A DNA stretch of 64,000 nt from an uncultured Myxococcales bacterium (lineage in GTDB: Bacteria; Myxococcota_A; Polyangia; Polyangiales; Polyangiaceae), in NCBI GenBank assembly GCA_937949945.1, contig CALFEQ010000154.1, positions 1-64,000 on the forward strand, in the 5' to 3' direction. Below are positions 24,565 through 32,709 of the stretch, in pieces. The notes beneath the pieces are model-generated. The model did not search any database and was not told the origin of the DNA. It was given only the letters and a program-made list of their open reading frames with translations. Made by a program: the position numbers and the translations under genes. Numbering within the stretch: the stretch's first letter is position 1; every line of letters begins with the position of its first letter.

Positions 24565-25845
24565 TCAGTCGCCGCGCGCGAAGCGCTCGTGATAGGCGCG
24601 CTCGAGCGCCTCGCGATGCTCCGGAGCGGCGATGCCGATGAGCAGGCGCGCGCGCTCCTGCAGGCCCTTGCCGTACAAGTTGACCACCCCGTGCTCCGTG
24701 ACGACCCACTGCACGTGCCCGCGCGTCGTCACCACGCCTGCGCCTTGGTTGAGCACCGGGACGATTCGGGAGATGCCCTTCTTCGTCGTGGACCGCATGG
24801 CGATGATCGGCTTGCCGCCCTCCGAGAGCGACGCGCCGCGCATGAAGTCCATCTGCCCGCCGATGCCCGAGTACTGGTAGGTGCCGATCGAGTCGGCGCA
24901 CACCTGTCCGGTGAGGTCGATCTGGATCGCGCTGTTGATCGCGACGACCTTCTTGTTCTTCCGGATGACCGAGGCGTCGTTGACCCACGCCACGTCGCGG
25001 AAGGAGACGAAGGGGTTGTCGTCGACGAAGTCGTAGACCTTGCGCGTCCCGAGGACGAAGGTCGTCACGATCTTCCCGGGCTCGATCTTCTTGTGCTCGT
25101 TCGTGATGACGCCCTTCTCGACGAGCGGCACGACGCCGTCGCTGAACATCTCCGTGTGGATGCCGAGGCCCTTGTGATCGCCGAGGAAGCGCAGCACCGC
25201 GTCCGGGATCGCGCCGATGCCCATCTGCAGCGTCGAGCCGTCTTCGACGAGCTCGGCGACGTACCGTCCGATCTTCTCGGTGACCTCGTCCGCCTGGTCC
25301 TCGTAGCGCACCTCGGGCAGCTCGCGAGCCTCCTCGATCGCGACCGTGATCCGCGAGCGGTGGATGTGGCCGTCGCCGAGCGTACGCGGCATGCGCGGGT
25401 TGATCTGGGCGATGATCGTCTTCGCCTGGCTCGCGGCGGCGAGCGCGGCGTCGACCGACGTCCCGAGCGAGCAGTAGCCGTGACGGTCCGGCGGAGAGAC
25501 CTGGAGGATCGCGACGTCGATCGGCAGCTTGTTCTGACGGAAGAGCGCCGGGATCTCGCTCAAGAAGACGGGGACGTAGTCGCCGCCGTGCCCATCGACC
25601 CACTCGCGCACGTTCGCCGAGACGAAGAGCGAGTTCATGAAGAAGTGCTTCCGAACGGCAGGGCGATTCCAGTCGAGCTTGCCGAGCGTGCTGATCGAGA
25701 CGAGCTCGACGTTCGTGATCTCGCCCGCCCGATCGAGCAGCGCCGCCACCAAGGAGGACGGCGTCGCCGCGCTCCCGTGGATGAACACGCGCTGACCGCT
25801 CTTGACGTGCTGGACGGCTTCCGCGGGGGTCTTGCAGAGGATCAT
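24565..25845 (-). CDS. Acetyl-CoA hydrolase/CoA-transferase family protein
   Basis: A 426-residue family I CoA-transferase of the acetyl-CoA hydrolase/4-hydroxybutyrate CoA-transferase group, which moves CoA between acyl donors and carboxylic acids through a glutamyl-CoA intermediate. Motifs: ALFRQNKLPIDVAILQVSPPD, LQMGIGAIPDAVL, and HTEMFSDG, whose Glu is the expected CoA-accepting residue; C-terminal GHVQWVVTEHGVVNLYGK. Start ATG 25845 is used since it leads directly into the domain and has TAAGCT eight bases before it. Fatty-acid or acetate substrate cannot be told from sequence. It is divergent from an esterase gene. Confidence 0.85.
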   Translation of the reverse strand: MILCKTPAEAVQHVKSGQRVFIHGSAATPSSLVAALLDRAGEITNVELVSISTLGKLDWNRPAVRKHFFMNSLFVSANVREWVDGHGGDYVPVFLSEIPALFRQNKLPIDVAILQVSPPDRHGYCSLGTSVDAALAAASQAKTIIAQINPRMPRTLGDGHIHRSRITVAIEEARELPEVRYEDQADEVTEKIGRYVAELVEDGSTLQMGIGAIPDAVLRFLGDHKGLGIHTEMFSDGVVPLVEKGVITNEHKKIEPGKIVTTFVLGTRKVYDFVDDNPFVSFRDVAWVNDASVIRKNKKVVAINSAIQIDLTGQVCADSIGTYQYSGIGGQMDFMRGASLSEGGKPIIAMRSTTKKGISRIVPVLNQGAGVVTTRGHVQWVVTEHGVVNLYGKGLQERARLLIGIAAPEHREALERAYHERFARGD

Positions 25846-25853
25846 CGGGCGCG

Positions 25854-25859
25854 AGCTTA
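25854..25859 (-). promoter_or_regulatory. -10-like TAAGCT for CoA-transferase gene
   Basis: Eight bases lie between this hexamer and ATG 25845, no Shine-Dalgarno. The same hexamer at the same distance precedes GTG 31632. Confidence 0.45.
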
Positions 25860-25990
25860 CGCCCTCGTGCGGCCGAGAGGACACGAGTCCTCTCCGAGGA
25901 CTGCGCTCGGCTCCATTCCGAGGGCGTCCGCCCGCACCGCGCGTCGAAGTCGCCGAGACGATTGAGGATGGCGCCCGGCATCGATCGTGT

Positions 25991-25996
25991 TAGAGG
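25991..25996 (+). promoter_or_regulatory. -10-like TAGAGG for esterase gene
   Basis: Eight bases before ATG 26005, in GTGTTAGAGGGCC. No Shine-Dalgarno is visible. Confidence 0.35.
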
Positions 25997-26004
25997 GCCG
26001 GCCC

Positions 26005-26820
26005 ATGCCGTCCTTCGCCTCGAGAGGGCGCCGATCGTCGCTCCTCGTCGCCGCCGTCGTGTCCGCGGCTCTGCTCGCGCCGAGCACGAGCGAGGCGAAG
26101 GGTCGCAAGAAGGCGACGCCGCCCGCAGCGCCGCAACCGTGGTGCGCGCCGGAGATCGAGAAGCTCCCGGTGCCGGGTGAGATTTGCTACCTCGACGGCG
26201 GCCGCAAGGAGTCGCGCCGCACGCTCGTCATCTTCCTCCACGGCGCCGTCGCGAAGAACACGACGTGGAGCTGGAACCACGAACGCGGCCTCCTCCGCCT
26301 CGCCAAGGGCAACCAGGTCGAGATCATCTTCCCGCGCTCCCCCGAGTACGAGGTCGGCTACGTCTGGCCGGGATCGTCGAAGGCGCAGGAGGAGGTGGAG
26401 CAAAAGCTCATCGACGAGTGGATGGCGGCGAAGAAGCTGCTCGAGCAGCGTGACGGCCGCCCCTTCGACGAGGTCTTCGTCATGGGGTTCTCGAGCGGCG
26501 CGTACTTCGTGAGCTCGCTCGCGATGCGCGGACGCCTCGACGTCGACGGCTACGCCGCGTTCGCCGGCGGCGCGCCGGCCGCGGCGCCTCCGCGGCCGAT
26601 CGTGCGGCGCTCGCCCGTGTTCGTCGGCGTCTGCGCGAACGACGCCACGAGCGCATCACACTCGCGCGCGTTCGCCGGAGCGCTCGCGGCCGCCGGCATC
26701 CCGCGCGCGGTCAACGAGCAGCGCGTGGGCCACGGCCTGTCGCACGTCCACTTCAACTCCGCGCTGGCGTACCTCCGCCGCGCGAACGACAAGGCGTCGA
26801 AGCGGCTCGCGAAGCGCTGA
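26005..26820 (+). CDS. Secreted alpha/beta hydrolase (esterase-like)
   Basis: A 271-residue alpha/beta hydrolase with a signal peptide ending near STSEAKG. The nucleophile elbow is GFSSGA, the oxyanion stretch is LVIFLHGAV, and the C-terminal GHGLSHVHF offers the catalytic His. It resembles the PHB depolymerase/carboxylesterase group by layout. The start at ATG 26005 gives the signal peptide and has TAGAGG eight bases upstream. The basic tail (KASKRLAKR) is unusual. The substrate is unknown; an extracytoplasmic ester is likely. A hairpin follows the stop. Confidence 0.75.
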   Translation: MPSFASRGRRSSLLVAAVVSAALLAPSTSEAKGRKKATPPAAPQPWCAPEIEKLPVPGEICYLDGGRKESRRTLVIFLHGAVAKNTTWSWNHERGLLRLAKGNQVEIIFPRSPEYEVGYVWPGSSKAQEEVEQKLIDEWMAAKKLLEQRDGRPFDEVFVMGFSSGAYFVSSLAMRGRLDVDGYAAFAGGAPAAAPPRPIVRRSPVFVGVCANDATSASHSRAFAGALAAAGIPRAVNEQRVGHGLSHVHFNSALAYLRRANDKASKRLAKR

Positions 26821-26849
26821 CCGGGGATCTCACAGGAAGGCCGGAGAGG

Positions 26850-26874
26850 CGGAAGGGCGCTGGGATCCCTTCCG
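26850..26874. terminator. Candidate bidirectional terminator hairpin
   Basis: CGGAAGGG (26850-26857) and CCCTTCCG (26867-26874) form a perfect 8-bp stem with a 9-base loop, between two convergent genes. No long T run follows on either side, so termination is inferred from location. Confidence 0.5.
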
Positions 26875-26899
26875 GTCTTCCGCGCTTCCCGAAATCCGA

Positions 26900-27151
26900 T
26901 CACTCCGCCGGGAGGATCTGATGATGGGACGTGTCCGGTCCCGGCACGGGCTCGGTGCTCCGCTCGAACGGCTCGCTCGACTCCGGCTGATCCGCGATCA
27001 CACCCACCGGCTCGGGCGGCAGCGATCCGCTCAGCGGCTGCTGCGGCGGGTTCGTCGTCTCGTCGTCCGGTGCGTCACCGTCGGCGCAGCCGACGAGGAA
27101 GGCCGAGACCGCAAGGACCGCGACAGCACTCAAGATGGAAACACGCTTCAT
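26900..27151 (-). CDS. Small acidic lipoprotein
   Basis: 83 residues: signal peptide with lipobox FLVGC (Cys22), then an acidic, Pro-rich, apparently unstructured chain with no domain I recognise. AGGGGTGA stands a few bases before ATG 27151. It is convergent with the esterase gene across a hairpin. The lipobox is the only strong evidence for being a real gene. Confidence 0.65.
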   Translation of the reverse strand: MKRVSILSAVAVLAVSAFLVGCADGDAPDDETTNPPQQPLSGSLPPEPVGVIADQPESSEPFERSTEPVPGPDTSHHQILPAE

Positions 27152-27586
27152 GCTTCACCCCTGTCCGATCAGAGCTCGATGCGTGAGGAATGGACCCCTC
27201 AACGTTCGAGACTACGCCCGCGGCGGCAATCACCGCAAAGTCCGAGCGCACGCCGAACGCAGATTTGAGTGAGGGTCGGCGCGCCTGTGGGAAGAAAGGA
27301 GCCAGAAAGGAAGGCTCCAGGCTCCGGGCGGAAGGCTCCAGTCGGGACTTCGTCGATTACGCAAACGAGCGACGTCGCCTGACTATTTCGGCGGCGTTCC
27401 GGACCGGCGGGAGAGCTCTTCCACACGGCGGAGCGCCGCGCGCGGGGACCGAGGCCGCGGGCCGTTCGTCGCGGCCCCCGCTTCAGTCGAGCTCGCTTGG
27501 TTCTTGCTCGCGCGGCCGAGGCCTCGCCCGCTGCTCGGCACGCCGGCGGAGCGATCGCGCGGCGACGGCGCGCAAGGAGACTCGTG
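27152..27586. other. Intergenic region with GGCTCCA/GGCTCCG heptads
   Basis: About 435 bases with no convincing gene. At 27313-27340 GGCTCCA, GGCTCCG and, after a 7-base break, GGCTCCA occur in register. The 17-base GGCTCCAGGCTCCGGGC is also present, in reverse complement, in the region around 34852-34879, so this is a dispersed short repeat. An AAGGAGA ribosome site for the next gene closes the region (27574-27580). Confidence 0.55.
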
Positions 27587-28861
27587 ATGACGATCAACGC
27601 ACGCTCGAAGGGCGGCTGCGTCGCGGCCGCCGGGCTGCTCGCACTCTCGATCCCGTCCTGCAGCTCGGAGGGGAGCCCGCTCTCCGTGCTTTGCTGCACC
27701 GAGTTCAAAGTCGGCGCCGATCTCTCGACCGTCGACTTCGGCCTCCGAGGAGACGTGCGCGGCCAGTTCGTCGCGTTCGCGCAGGCATCGGCCGATCTCG
27801 CGGCCACGGCGACGGCGACGCTCCACGACGTCCAGCACGCCTGTCGCAACATCGCCGTGGAGCTCGGGGCCCCCGAGCAGCAGATCCTCGACGCCGAGTC
27901 GCTTCCGGACCGGGAGCGCACGGCTGCGCTCTGCCGACTGGCCGTGGCGCAGATCGACACGCGTGTCACCGCACGCACGCAGGTCACGGTCGCGTACAAG
28001 CCGCCGGTCTGCGAGATCTCCGTCCAGGCGCAGGCGCGTTGCGCCGCGCGGTGCGCCGCCGACGGCAAGTGCGACGTCCGCGTGAACCCGCCGGTGTGTC
28101 GCGGGGGCAAGCTGCAGATCTCCTGCGCGGGCGAGTGCACGGCCAAGGCGGGCGCGACGCTCTACTGCGAAGGGAGCTGCACCGGCGCCTGCCAGGGCGC
28201 TTGCACCGCGGAGGGCGGCGTTCGCTGCAACGGTCGCTGCGAAGGGACGTGCACCGCCGAAGGGAGCCCGTCCGGAGAAGCCTTCGACGCGCAGGGGAAC
28301 TGCATCGGCACCTGCCGCGGCACGTGCGAGGCGACACCTCCCGGCGTCCGCTGCGAAGGCTTCTGCAAAGGGACCTGCGACGCCGCATGCCGAGCCGAGG
28401 GCAGCGCGTCCGTCACGTGCGACGGCCAGTGCTCGGGTGACTGGGAGCCCATCCGCTGCGAGGGAGGGACCCTCGAAGGCGGCTGCGACGTCGAGGCGAG
28501 CTGCCGCGCGAACTGCGACGCGAGCGCGGCCGCGCGCGCGGAGTGTCGTCCGCCCGAGGTCACCGTCCGGGTCGACACCGCGGTCGACCCGGAGCTCGGG
28601 CACTACCTCGAGGTGCTCGAGTCGAACATCCCTCCCCTCCTCGTCGTGCTCCAGGCGCGCGGAAAGGCGTTCGTCGATCTCGTGGGCAACCTCGCGGCGT
28701 CCGCAGGCTCCACCGGAGCGGCCGTCATCTCCGGCGATCTGAGCGCTCGCGCCACGGCTTGCCTCGTCCCCATCGCGACGACGATCGGCGAGGCGGCCGA
28801 GAACGCTCGCGTATCGCTGAGCGCCTCGGCCGAGGTCCTCGGCACCTTGAACGTCCGCTGA
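27587..28861 (+). CDS. Cysteine-rich repeat lipoprotein
   Basis: A 424-residue lipoprotein with a signal peptide and lipobox-like SIPSC. The centre, about residues 140-325, is made of short cysteine-rich units of the form C-x-G-x-C-x-G-x-C (EGSCTGACQGACTAEG, CNGRCEGTCTAEG, CEGFCKGTCDAACRAEG), which must be extensively disulfide-bonded. A helical N-terminal domain (VDFGLRGDVRGQFVAF) and a C-terminal domain with LEVLESNIPPLLVVLQARGK flank it. Domains of this sort appear in myxobacterial surface proteins without known function. Strong AAGGAGA site, 6 bases before ATG. Confidence 0.75.
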   Translation: MTINARSKGGCVAAAGLLALSIPSCSSEGSPLSVLCCTEFKVGADLSTVDFGLRGDVRGQFVAFAQASADLAATATATLHDVQHACRNIAVELGAPEQQILDAESLPDRERTAALCRLAVAQIDTRVTARTQVTVAYKPPVCEISVQAQARCAARCAADGKCDVRVNPPVCRGGKLQISCAGECTAKAGATLYCEGSCTGACQGACTAEGGVRCNGRCEGTCTAEGSPSGEAFDAQGNCIGTCRGTCEATPPGVRCEGFCKGTCDAACRAEGSASVTCDGQCSGDWEPIRCEGGTLEGGCDVEASCRANCDASAAARAECRPPEVTVRVDTAVDPELGHYLEVLESNIPPLLVVLQARGKAFVDLVGNLAASAGSTGAAVISGDLSARATACLVPIATTIGEAAENARVSLSASAEVLGTLNVR

Positions 28862-28916
28862 GCGAGGCTCGTGCGAGCTCCGCACGGGTGGCATACGGCT
28901 CGCACCGGCCGCGGGC

Positions 28917-29693
28917 ATGGCCGCGTCGGACGTCATCGATGAGGTGCTCGAATCCGACCTCGTCGACGATCCGACGCGGAGCCCGGCGGCCGAGCCGTTC
29001 CGCGCCGAGGTCACGGCGCTCCGGCGGCGGCGCTGGGGCGAACAGGCCTCGCTCGCCGCGGTGACGCTCGGCGCGCTCGGCGGGTTCATCGCGCTCTCGC
29101 GCATGATCAGCACCAAGAACGGCAACGCGTTCGATCGCGCCGTGATGCGCGCGGTGCTCCGCGCGCGCACGCCGATCGGCAACGCGATCATGCGCGGCAT
29201 CACGTTCTTCGGCAGCGTCCCGGGCGCGGTCGGGGCATCGCTCGTCGCGCTCGCGCTCGCACGCAACAAGCCGCGGCTCGCGCTGCAGATCGTCGTCGGC
29301 GCTCTCGGCGGCGTCAGCGCGGAGCTCGGCATCAAGCGCATCTATCGCCGCGCGCGCCCCAGGTTGGCCCCTCACCTCGAGGACGTGGTCGGGAGCACGT
29401 CGTTCCCGTCGGGGCATGCGACCGCCGCGTCCTCGCTCTACCTCACCCTCGCCTTCGTCGCGTCGCGCAGCCGCGCGCTCCGCCCGCACCGCGGCAAGCT
29501 CATCGCCGGCGCGGCCGCGTTCGCGACGCTGATCGGCGCGACACGCGTCTACCTCGGCGTCCACTGGCCGACCGACGTCGTCGGCGGCCTCGCGGTCGGC
29601 ACCGCGTGGGCGTCGACCGCCGAGGCCGTCTTCGACATCACCGGCGCCGAGCGGATCGAGCGCGCGGCCGGCGTCGCCGCGCCGGAAGAATGA
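28917..29693 (+). CDS. PAP2-family membrane phosphatase
   Basis: A 258-residue polytopic membrane protein of the type 2 phosphatidic acid phosphatase family, which dephosphorylates lipid phosphates (for example undecaprenyl pyrophosphate or phosphatidate) on the outer face of the inner membrane. The three signature motifs are present: KRIYRRARP, SFPSGH, and TRVYLGVHWPTD. About five transmembrane helices are visible, starting AAVTLGALGGFIAL. An N-terminal 45-residue acidic extension precedes them. The lipid acted on is not determined. It is convergent with the gamma-glutamyltransferase gene (6-base gap). Confidence 0.88.
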   Translation: MAASDVIDEVLESDLVDDPTRSPAAEPFRAEVTALRRRRWGEQASLAAVTLGALGGFIALSRMISTKNGNAFDRAVMRAVLRARTPIGNAIMRGITFFGSVPGAVGASLVALALARNKPRLALQIVVGALGGVSAELGIKRIYRRARPRLAPHLEDVVGSTSFPSGHATAASSLYLTLAFVASRSRALRPHRGKLIAGAAAFATLIGATRVYLGVHWPTDVVGGLAVGTAWASTAEAVFDITGAERIERAAGVAAPEE

Positions 29694-29699
29694 CGGCGC

Positions 29700-31508
29700 T
29701 CAAGGCGCAGCGGCGAGGCTACCCAGCCGTCGCGGCTCCGCCGCGCCGACCCACTCGCTGCCGACGCGCCCGATCGCTGGAGCGTCGGCGAGGTGCCCGC
29801 GCTCCCTCAGCTTGTAGCCCATGGCCTCGAGCGCCTTCGCGGTGGCCTCGGCCAGGCCGCGCTTCTCGAAGATCACCTCGTCCGGCAGGTGCTGCATGTG
29901 GAACCGCGGCGCGCTCACGGCCGCTCCCACGTCGAGCCCGAAGTCGAGCATGTTCGAGATCTGCTGGAAGACGGCCGTGATGATCGTCGGTCCGCCCGCG
30001 CCTCCCGCGACGAGGAGGATCTTGCCGTCCGGCCCCGTGACGATCGTCGGCGCCATCGACGAGAGCATGCGCTTGCCGGGCGCGATGGCGTTCGCCTCGC
30101 CCTGCACCAGCCCGAAGCCGTTCGCCGTCCCCGGCACCGAGGCGAAGTCGTCCATCTCGTTGTTCAGGACGAAGCCGCCTCCCTTCACCGTGACGCCCGA
30201 CCCGTACCACCAGTTGACCGTCGTCGTGAGCGCGACGGCGTCGCCGGCGGCGTCGACGACGGAGAAGTGGGTCGTGTGCGGCCCGGTCCCGCTCGCGGCC
30301 GCCGACGGGATCTCGGACGACGGCGTCGCGCGGTCGGGGAGGATCGTGGCGCGCTGCTCCTTCGCCCACGCGTCGGAGAGGAGCTCGTCGAGCGGCATCT
30401 TCACGAAGTCCGGATCCCCGAGCTTCGCGTTCCGCGCCGCATACGCGCGCCGCATCGCCTCGAGCATGTAGTGGAGCGCCTCCGGCGTCTGGAAGCCCAT
30501 CTTGCCGAGGTCGTAGCCCTCGAGGATGTGCGCGATCATCGCGAGCGTCACACCGCCCGACGACGGCGGGGGCATCGAGACGATCTTGTGCCCGCGGTAC
30601 GTGAACTCGAGCGGCTTGCGCCACTTCGCCTTGTACTTCTTGAGGTCCGCGAGCGTGATGAGGCCGCCCTCCTCCTTCATCTGCGCGGCGATGAGCTGCG
30701 CGGTCTTCCCCTCGTAGAAGTCCTGCGGCCCCTTCTCGAGCCGCTTGAGGACCGCGGCGAGCTCCGGGTTCTTGAAGATCGATCCCTTCGGAGGCGGCGC
30801 TCCGTTCGGGAAGAACAGCGCGGCCGAGACCGGATGTTTCGCCAGGCGCTTTCCCGCCGCGTGCTCGAGGGTCGCCAGGAACGCGTCGTCGACGACGAAC
30901 CCTTCCTCGGCGAGCTTGATCGCCGGCGCGAGGAGCTCCTTCCACGTCTTCTTCTTCGAGCCGAGCGTGCGATGGAGCTCCCACAACCCCGCGACCGTAC
31001 CGGGCACGCCGACCGACTTGATGCCGTCGCGCACGTCGGGCTTCGGCTTGCCGTCGGCGTCGAGGAACATGTCGCGCGTCGCGGCGCCCGGCGCGGTCTC
31101 GCGGAAGTCGAGCGCGCGGTACTCGCCCCGGATGCGCGTCACCGCGAAGCCGCCGCCGCCGATGTTGCCCGCCGTCGGGTACGTCACCGCGAGCGCGAAG
31201 GCCGTCGCGACCGCCGCGTCGACGGCGTTGCCGCCGGATGCGAGGACGTCGCGCCCCACCTGCGTGGCGAGCGCGTTGTCGGTCACGACCATCCCCTTCT
31301 CGCTGCGAACGACGACCGGCGTCTGGTACGGCCAGGGCTCGGGCTCCGGCGCGGGGGCTGCGGGCGCGCCCGCGTCCGCGGCGGCGACCGGCGCAGGCGG
31401 AGGCACGGCGGTCGTCGGCGGCGGAGGAGCGGGCGCCGGAGGAGAGCCGGCGCATCCGAGGGCGAGCAGGAAGACGAGCGGGCGTAGCCGGGCGAGGCGG
31501 AGCGTCAT
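29700..31508 (-). CDS. ggt: Gamma-glutamyltransferase lipoprotein
   Basis: A 602-residue Ntn hydrolase that cleaves the gamma-glutamyl bond of glutathione outside the cytoplasm. Start ATG 31508 gives a signal peptide with lipobox LALGC, then a 60-residue Pro/Ala linker. The mature N-terminal nucleophile Thr is in PHTTHFSVVD, where autocleavage makes the large and small subunits. Substrate-binding signatures DFRETAP, PPPSSGG and SSMAPTIV are present. Family length is about 560-580, so only the linker is extra. A lipid-anchored form is less usual than the soluble periplasmic enzyme. TATCGT lies ten bases before the start. Confidence 0.92.
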   Translation of the reverse strand: MTLRLARLRPLVFLLALGCAGSPPAPAPPPPTTAVPPPAPVAAADAGAPAAPAPEPEPWPYQTPVVVRSEKGMVVTDNALATQVGRDVLASGGNAVDAAVATAFALAVTYPTAGNIGGGGFAVTRIRGEYRALDFRETAPGAATRDMFLDADGKPKPDVRDGIKSVGVPGTVAGLWELHRTLGSKKKTWKELLAPAIKLAEEGFVVDDAFLATLEHAAGKRLAKHPVSAALFFPNGAPPPKGSIFKNPELAAVLKRLEKGPQDFYEGKTAQLIAAQMKEEGGLITLADLKKYKAKWRKPLEFTYRGHKIVSMPPPSSGGVTLAMIAHILEGYDLGKMGFQTPEALHYMLEAMRRAYAARNAKLGDPDFVKMPLDELLSDAWAKEQRATILPDRATPSSEIPSAAASGTGPHTTHFSVVDAAGDAVALTTTVNWWYGSGVTVKGGGFVLNNEMDDFASVPGTANGFGLVQGEANAIAPGKRMLSSMAPTIVTGPDGKILLVAGGAGGPTIITAVFQQISNMLDFGLDVGAAVSAPRFHMQHLPDEVIFEKRGLAEATAKALEAMGYKLRERGHLADAPAIGRVGSEWVGAAEPRRLGSLAAAP

Positions 31509-31518
31509 GGCGGTCGTG

Positions 31519-31524
31519 ACGATA
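31519..31524 (-). promoter_or_regulatory. -10-like TATCGT for ggt
   Basis: Ten bases before ATG 31508, no Shine-Dalgarno nearby. A weaker example of the pattern seen in front of many genes here. Confidence 0.3.
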
Positions 31525-31617
31525 CGCCAACTCGGCCGGCGTTTGTCGCGCATCGACGCTCCTGCGCCCGAGCTCCCGGCGCGCAGAGCCCTGCCGTGAC
31601 GCCCGCGGCGGTTCGAC

Positions 31618-31623
31618 TAAGCT
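31618..31623 (+). promoter_or_regulatory. -10-like TAAGCT for small gene at 31632
   Basis: Eight bases before GTG 31632. Identical in sequence and distance to that at 25854-25859. Confidence 0.4.
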
Positions 31624-31631
31624 GCCCTGCC

Positions 31632-31835
31632 GTGGACGACGACTTGCCCGACGCTCGCGACGGCCTGACCCGCAAGGAGCGCGTGGTCCTGTGGACGATG
31701 GCGAAGCTCCAAGCCGAGCGCGGGGGACGCAACGTCCCGCTCGCGATGCTCTACGGGCGCGTGCTCGAGCACGTCGACATGAGCATCGCGGAGCTCCGCG
31801 ACATCGTCGCGCGGCTCGGCGCCCGTCGTCGCTGA
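31632..31835 (+). CDS. Small conserved-looking protein of unknown function
   Basis: A 67-residue acidic-to-basic protein starting DDDLPDARDGLTRKERVV and continuing in helices (WTMAKLQAERGGRNVPLAMLYGRV, then DMSIAELRDIVARL). It resembles a short helix-turn-helix or adaptor but carries no motif I can name. GTG 31632 is preferred to GTG 31596 because of TAAGCT eight bases upstream. No Shine-Dalgarno. It is divergent from ggt. Coding bias and the helix periodicity support a real gene. Confidence 0.5.
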   Translation: MDDDLPDARDGLTRKERVVLWTMAKLQAERGGRNVPLAMLYGRVLEHVDMSIAELRDIVARLGARRR

Positions 31836-32000
31836 TCGCGATCGCGCGGAGCCGGAGCTCGACGCACGAGCGACGCACGCTCGCGACTGGACGCCGCGAA
31901 GACGAGAGCGCGTGCGGCATGCACATGCACGAGCCTCGCGTCGTCTCGCCACGGCCTCGATGGGATCCCTTTGCTTACGGCTCGGCTCACGAGCGAGCAC

Positions 32001-32006
32001 TAAGTT
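32001..32006 (+). promoter_or_regulatory. -10-like TAAGTT for lipoprotein gene at 32015
   Basis: Eight bases before ATG 32015, in CACTAAGTTTGTCGACC; no Shine-Dalgarno. Confidence 0.4.
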
Positions 32007-32014
32007 TGTCGACC

Positions 32015-32629
32015 ATGAAGCGGCTCGTGTGTTCCTTGGTCAGCGTTCTCTCGTTCGCCTCCGCGTGCGGTAGCGGCAGCGATGGTCCATCGGGACCGAA
32101 CGCATCGAACTTCCCCGACGCCGGTGAGGGTCCTTCGCCCGCGTCGGGAGACGCCGGAGGCGCGCTCGGTGTAGACTGCACACATCCCGGTGCCGGCGAG
32201 CCGATCGGCGAAGGCCGCTGCGCCTGCACGACCACGCTCGACATCGCCGGCGAGTGGAGCACCCTCCGAACCTGCCGCGAGGGCGACCTCTGTCCGACGA
32301 GGAACAAGGAAGAGACGATCGTGTTCACCCAGGAGGGCACCAGCATCCGCTTGGACCGGGGTGACACCTACTCGGCGACCGGCACCCTCTGCGGTGACGT
32401 GCTCGTCTTCAACGGCGGCCCCAAGGACGGCCTGAACCCGGAGTGCGGCGTCATCCGCTTCACCGACGACGCGCACTTCTTGACGGACAGCTGCTACGCG
32501 TGGTCGGGCGAGTGCAAGCGGACTTACGCGGAGGGCTGCCCCGACCACAAGGGGCAGTGCACGGGCACGGGCGCGAAGCTCCCCGAGTCGGCGGCCGCCA
32601 TCCAGAAAGTCGTCTGCACGAACCAGTGA
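32015..32629 (+). CDS. Lipoprotein of unknown function
   Basis: A 204-residue lipoprotein: lipobox FASAC (Cys18), then a Ser/Gly/Pro-rich linker of 40 residues and a compact C-terminal domain of 130 residues containing nine cysteines (CTHP, CACTT, CREGDLC, LCGDV, CGVI, CYAWSGEC, CPDH, QCTG, VCTNQ). A stretch TLDIAGEWSTLRTC could be a lipocalin-like beta strand. The internal repeat of DAGEGPSPASGDAGG is linker-like. No partner gene is adjacent; sdaA follows 80 bases later. Confidence 0.7.
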   Translation: MKRLVCSLVSVLSFASACGSGSDGPSGPNASNFPDAGEGPSPASGDAGGALGVDCTHPGAGEPIGEGRCACTTTLDIAGEWSTLRTCREGDLCPTRNKEETIVFTQEGTSIRLDRGDTYSATGTLCGDVLVFNGGPKDGLNPECGVIRFTDDAHFLTDSCYAWSGECKRTYAEGCPDHKGQCTGTGAKLPESAAAIQKVVCTNQ

Positions 32630-32696
32630 CGAGGCGGCCCGAGCTCGTCCGAACGCGTGCCGTACGTGATCCCTAGGGAAACGGCCCGAGTGCGAC

Positions 32697-32702
32697 TACC
32701 GT
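32697..32702 (+). promoter_or_regulatory. -10-like TACCGT for sdaA
   Basis: Seven bases before GTG 32710, no Shine-Dalgarno. Confidence 0.35.
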
Positions 32703-32709
32703 ACGGGGC

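Noticed and set aside
31632..31835. Toxin-antitoxin component
   Set aside because: It is a single small gene without a partner on either side.
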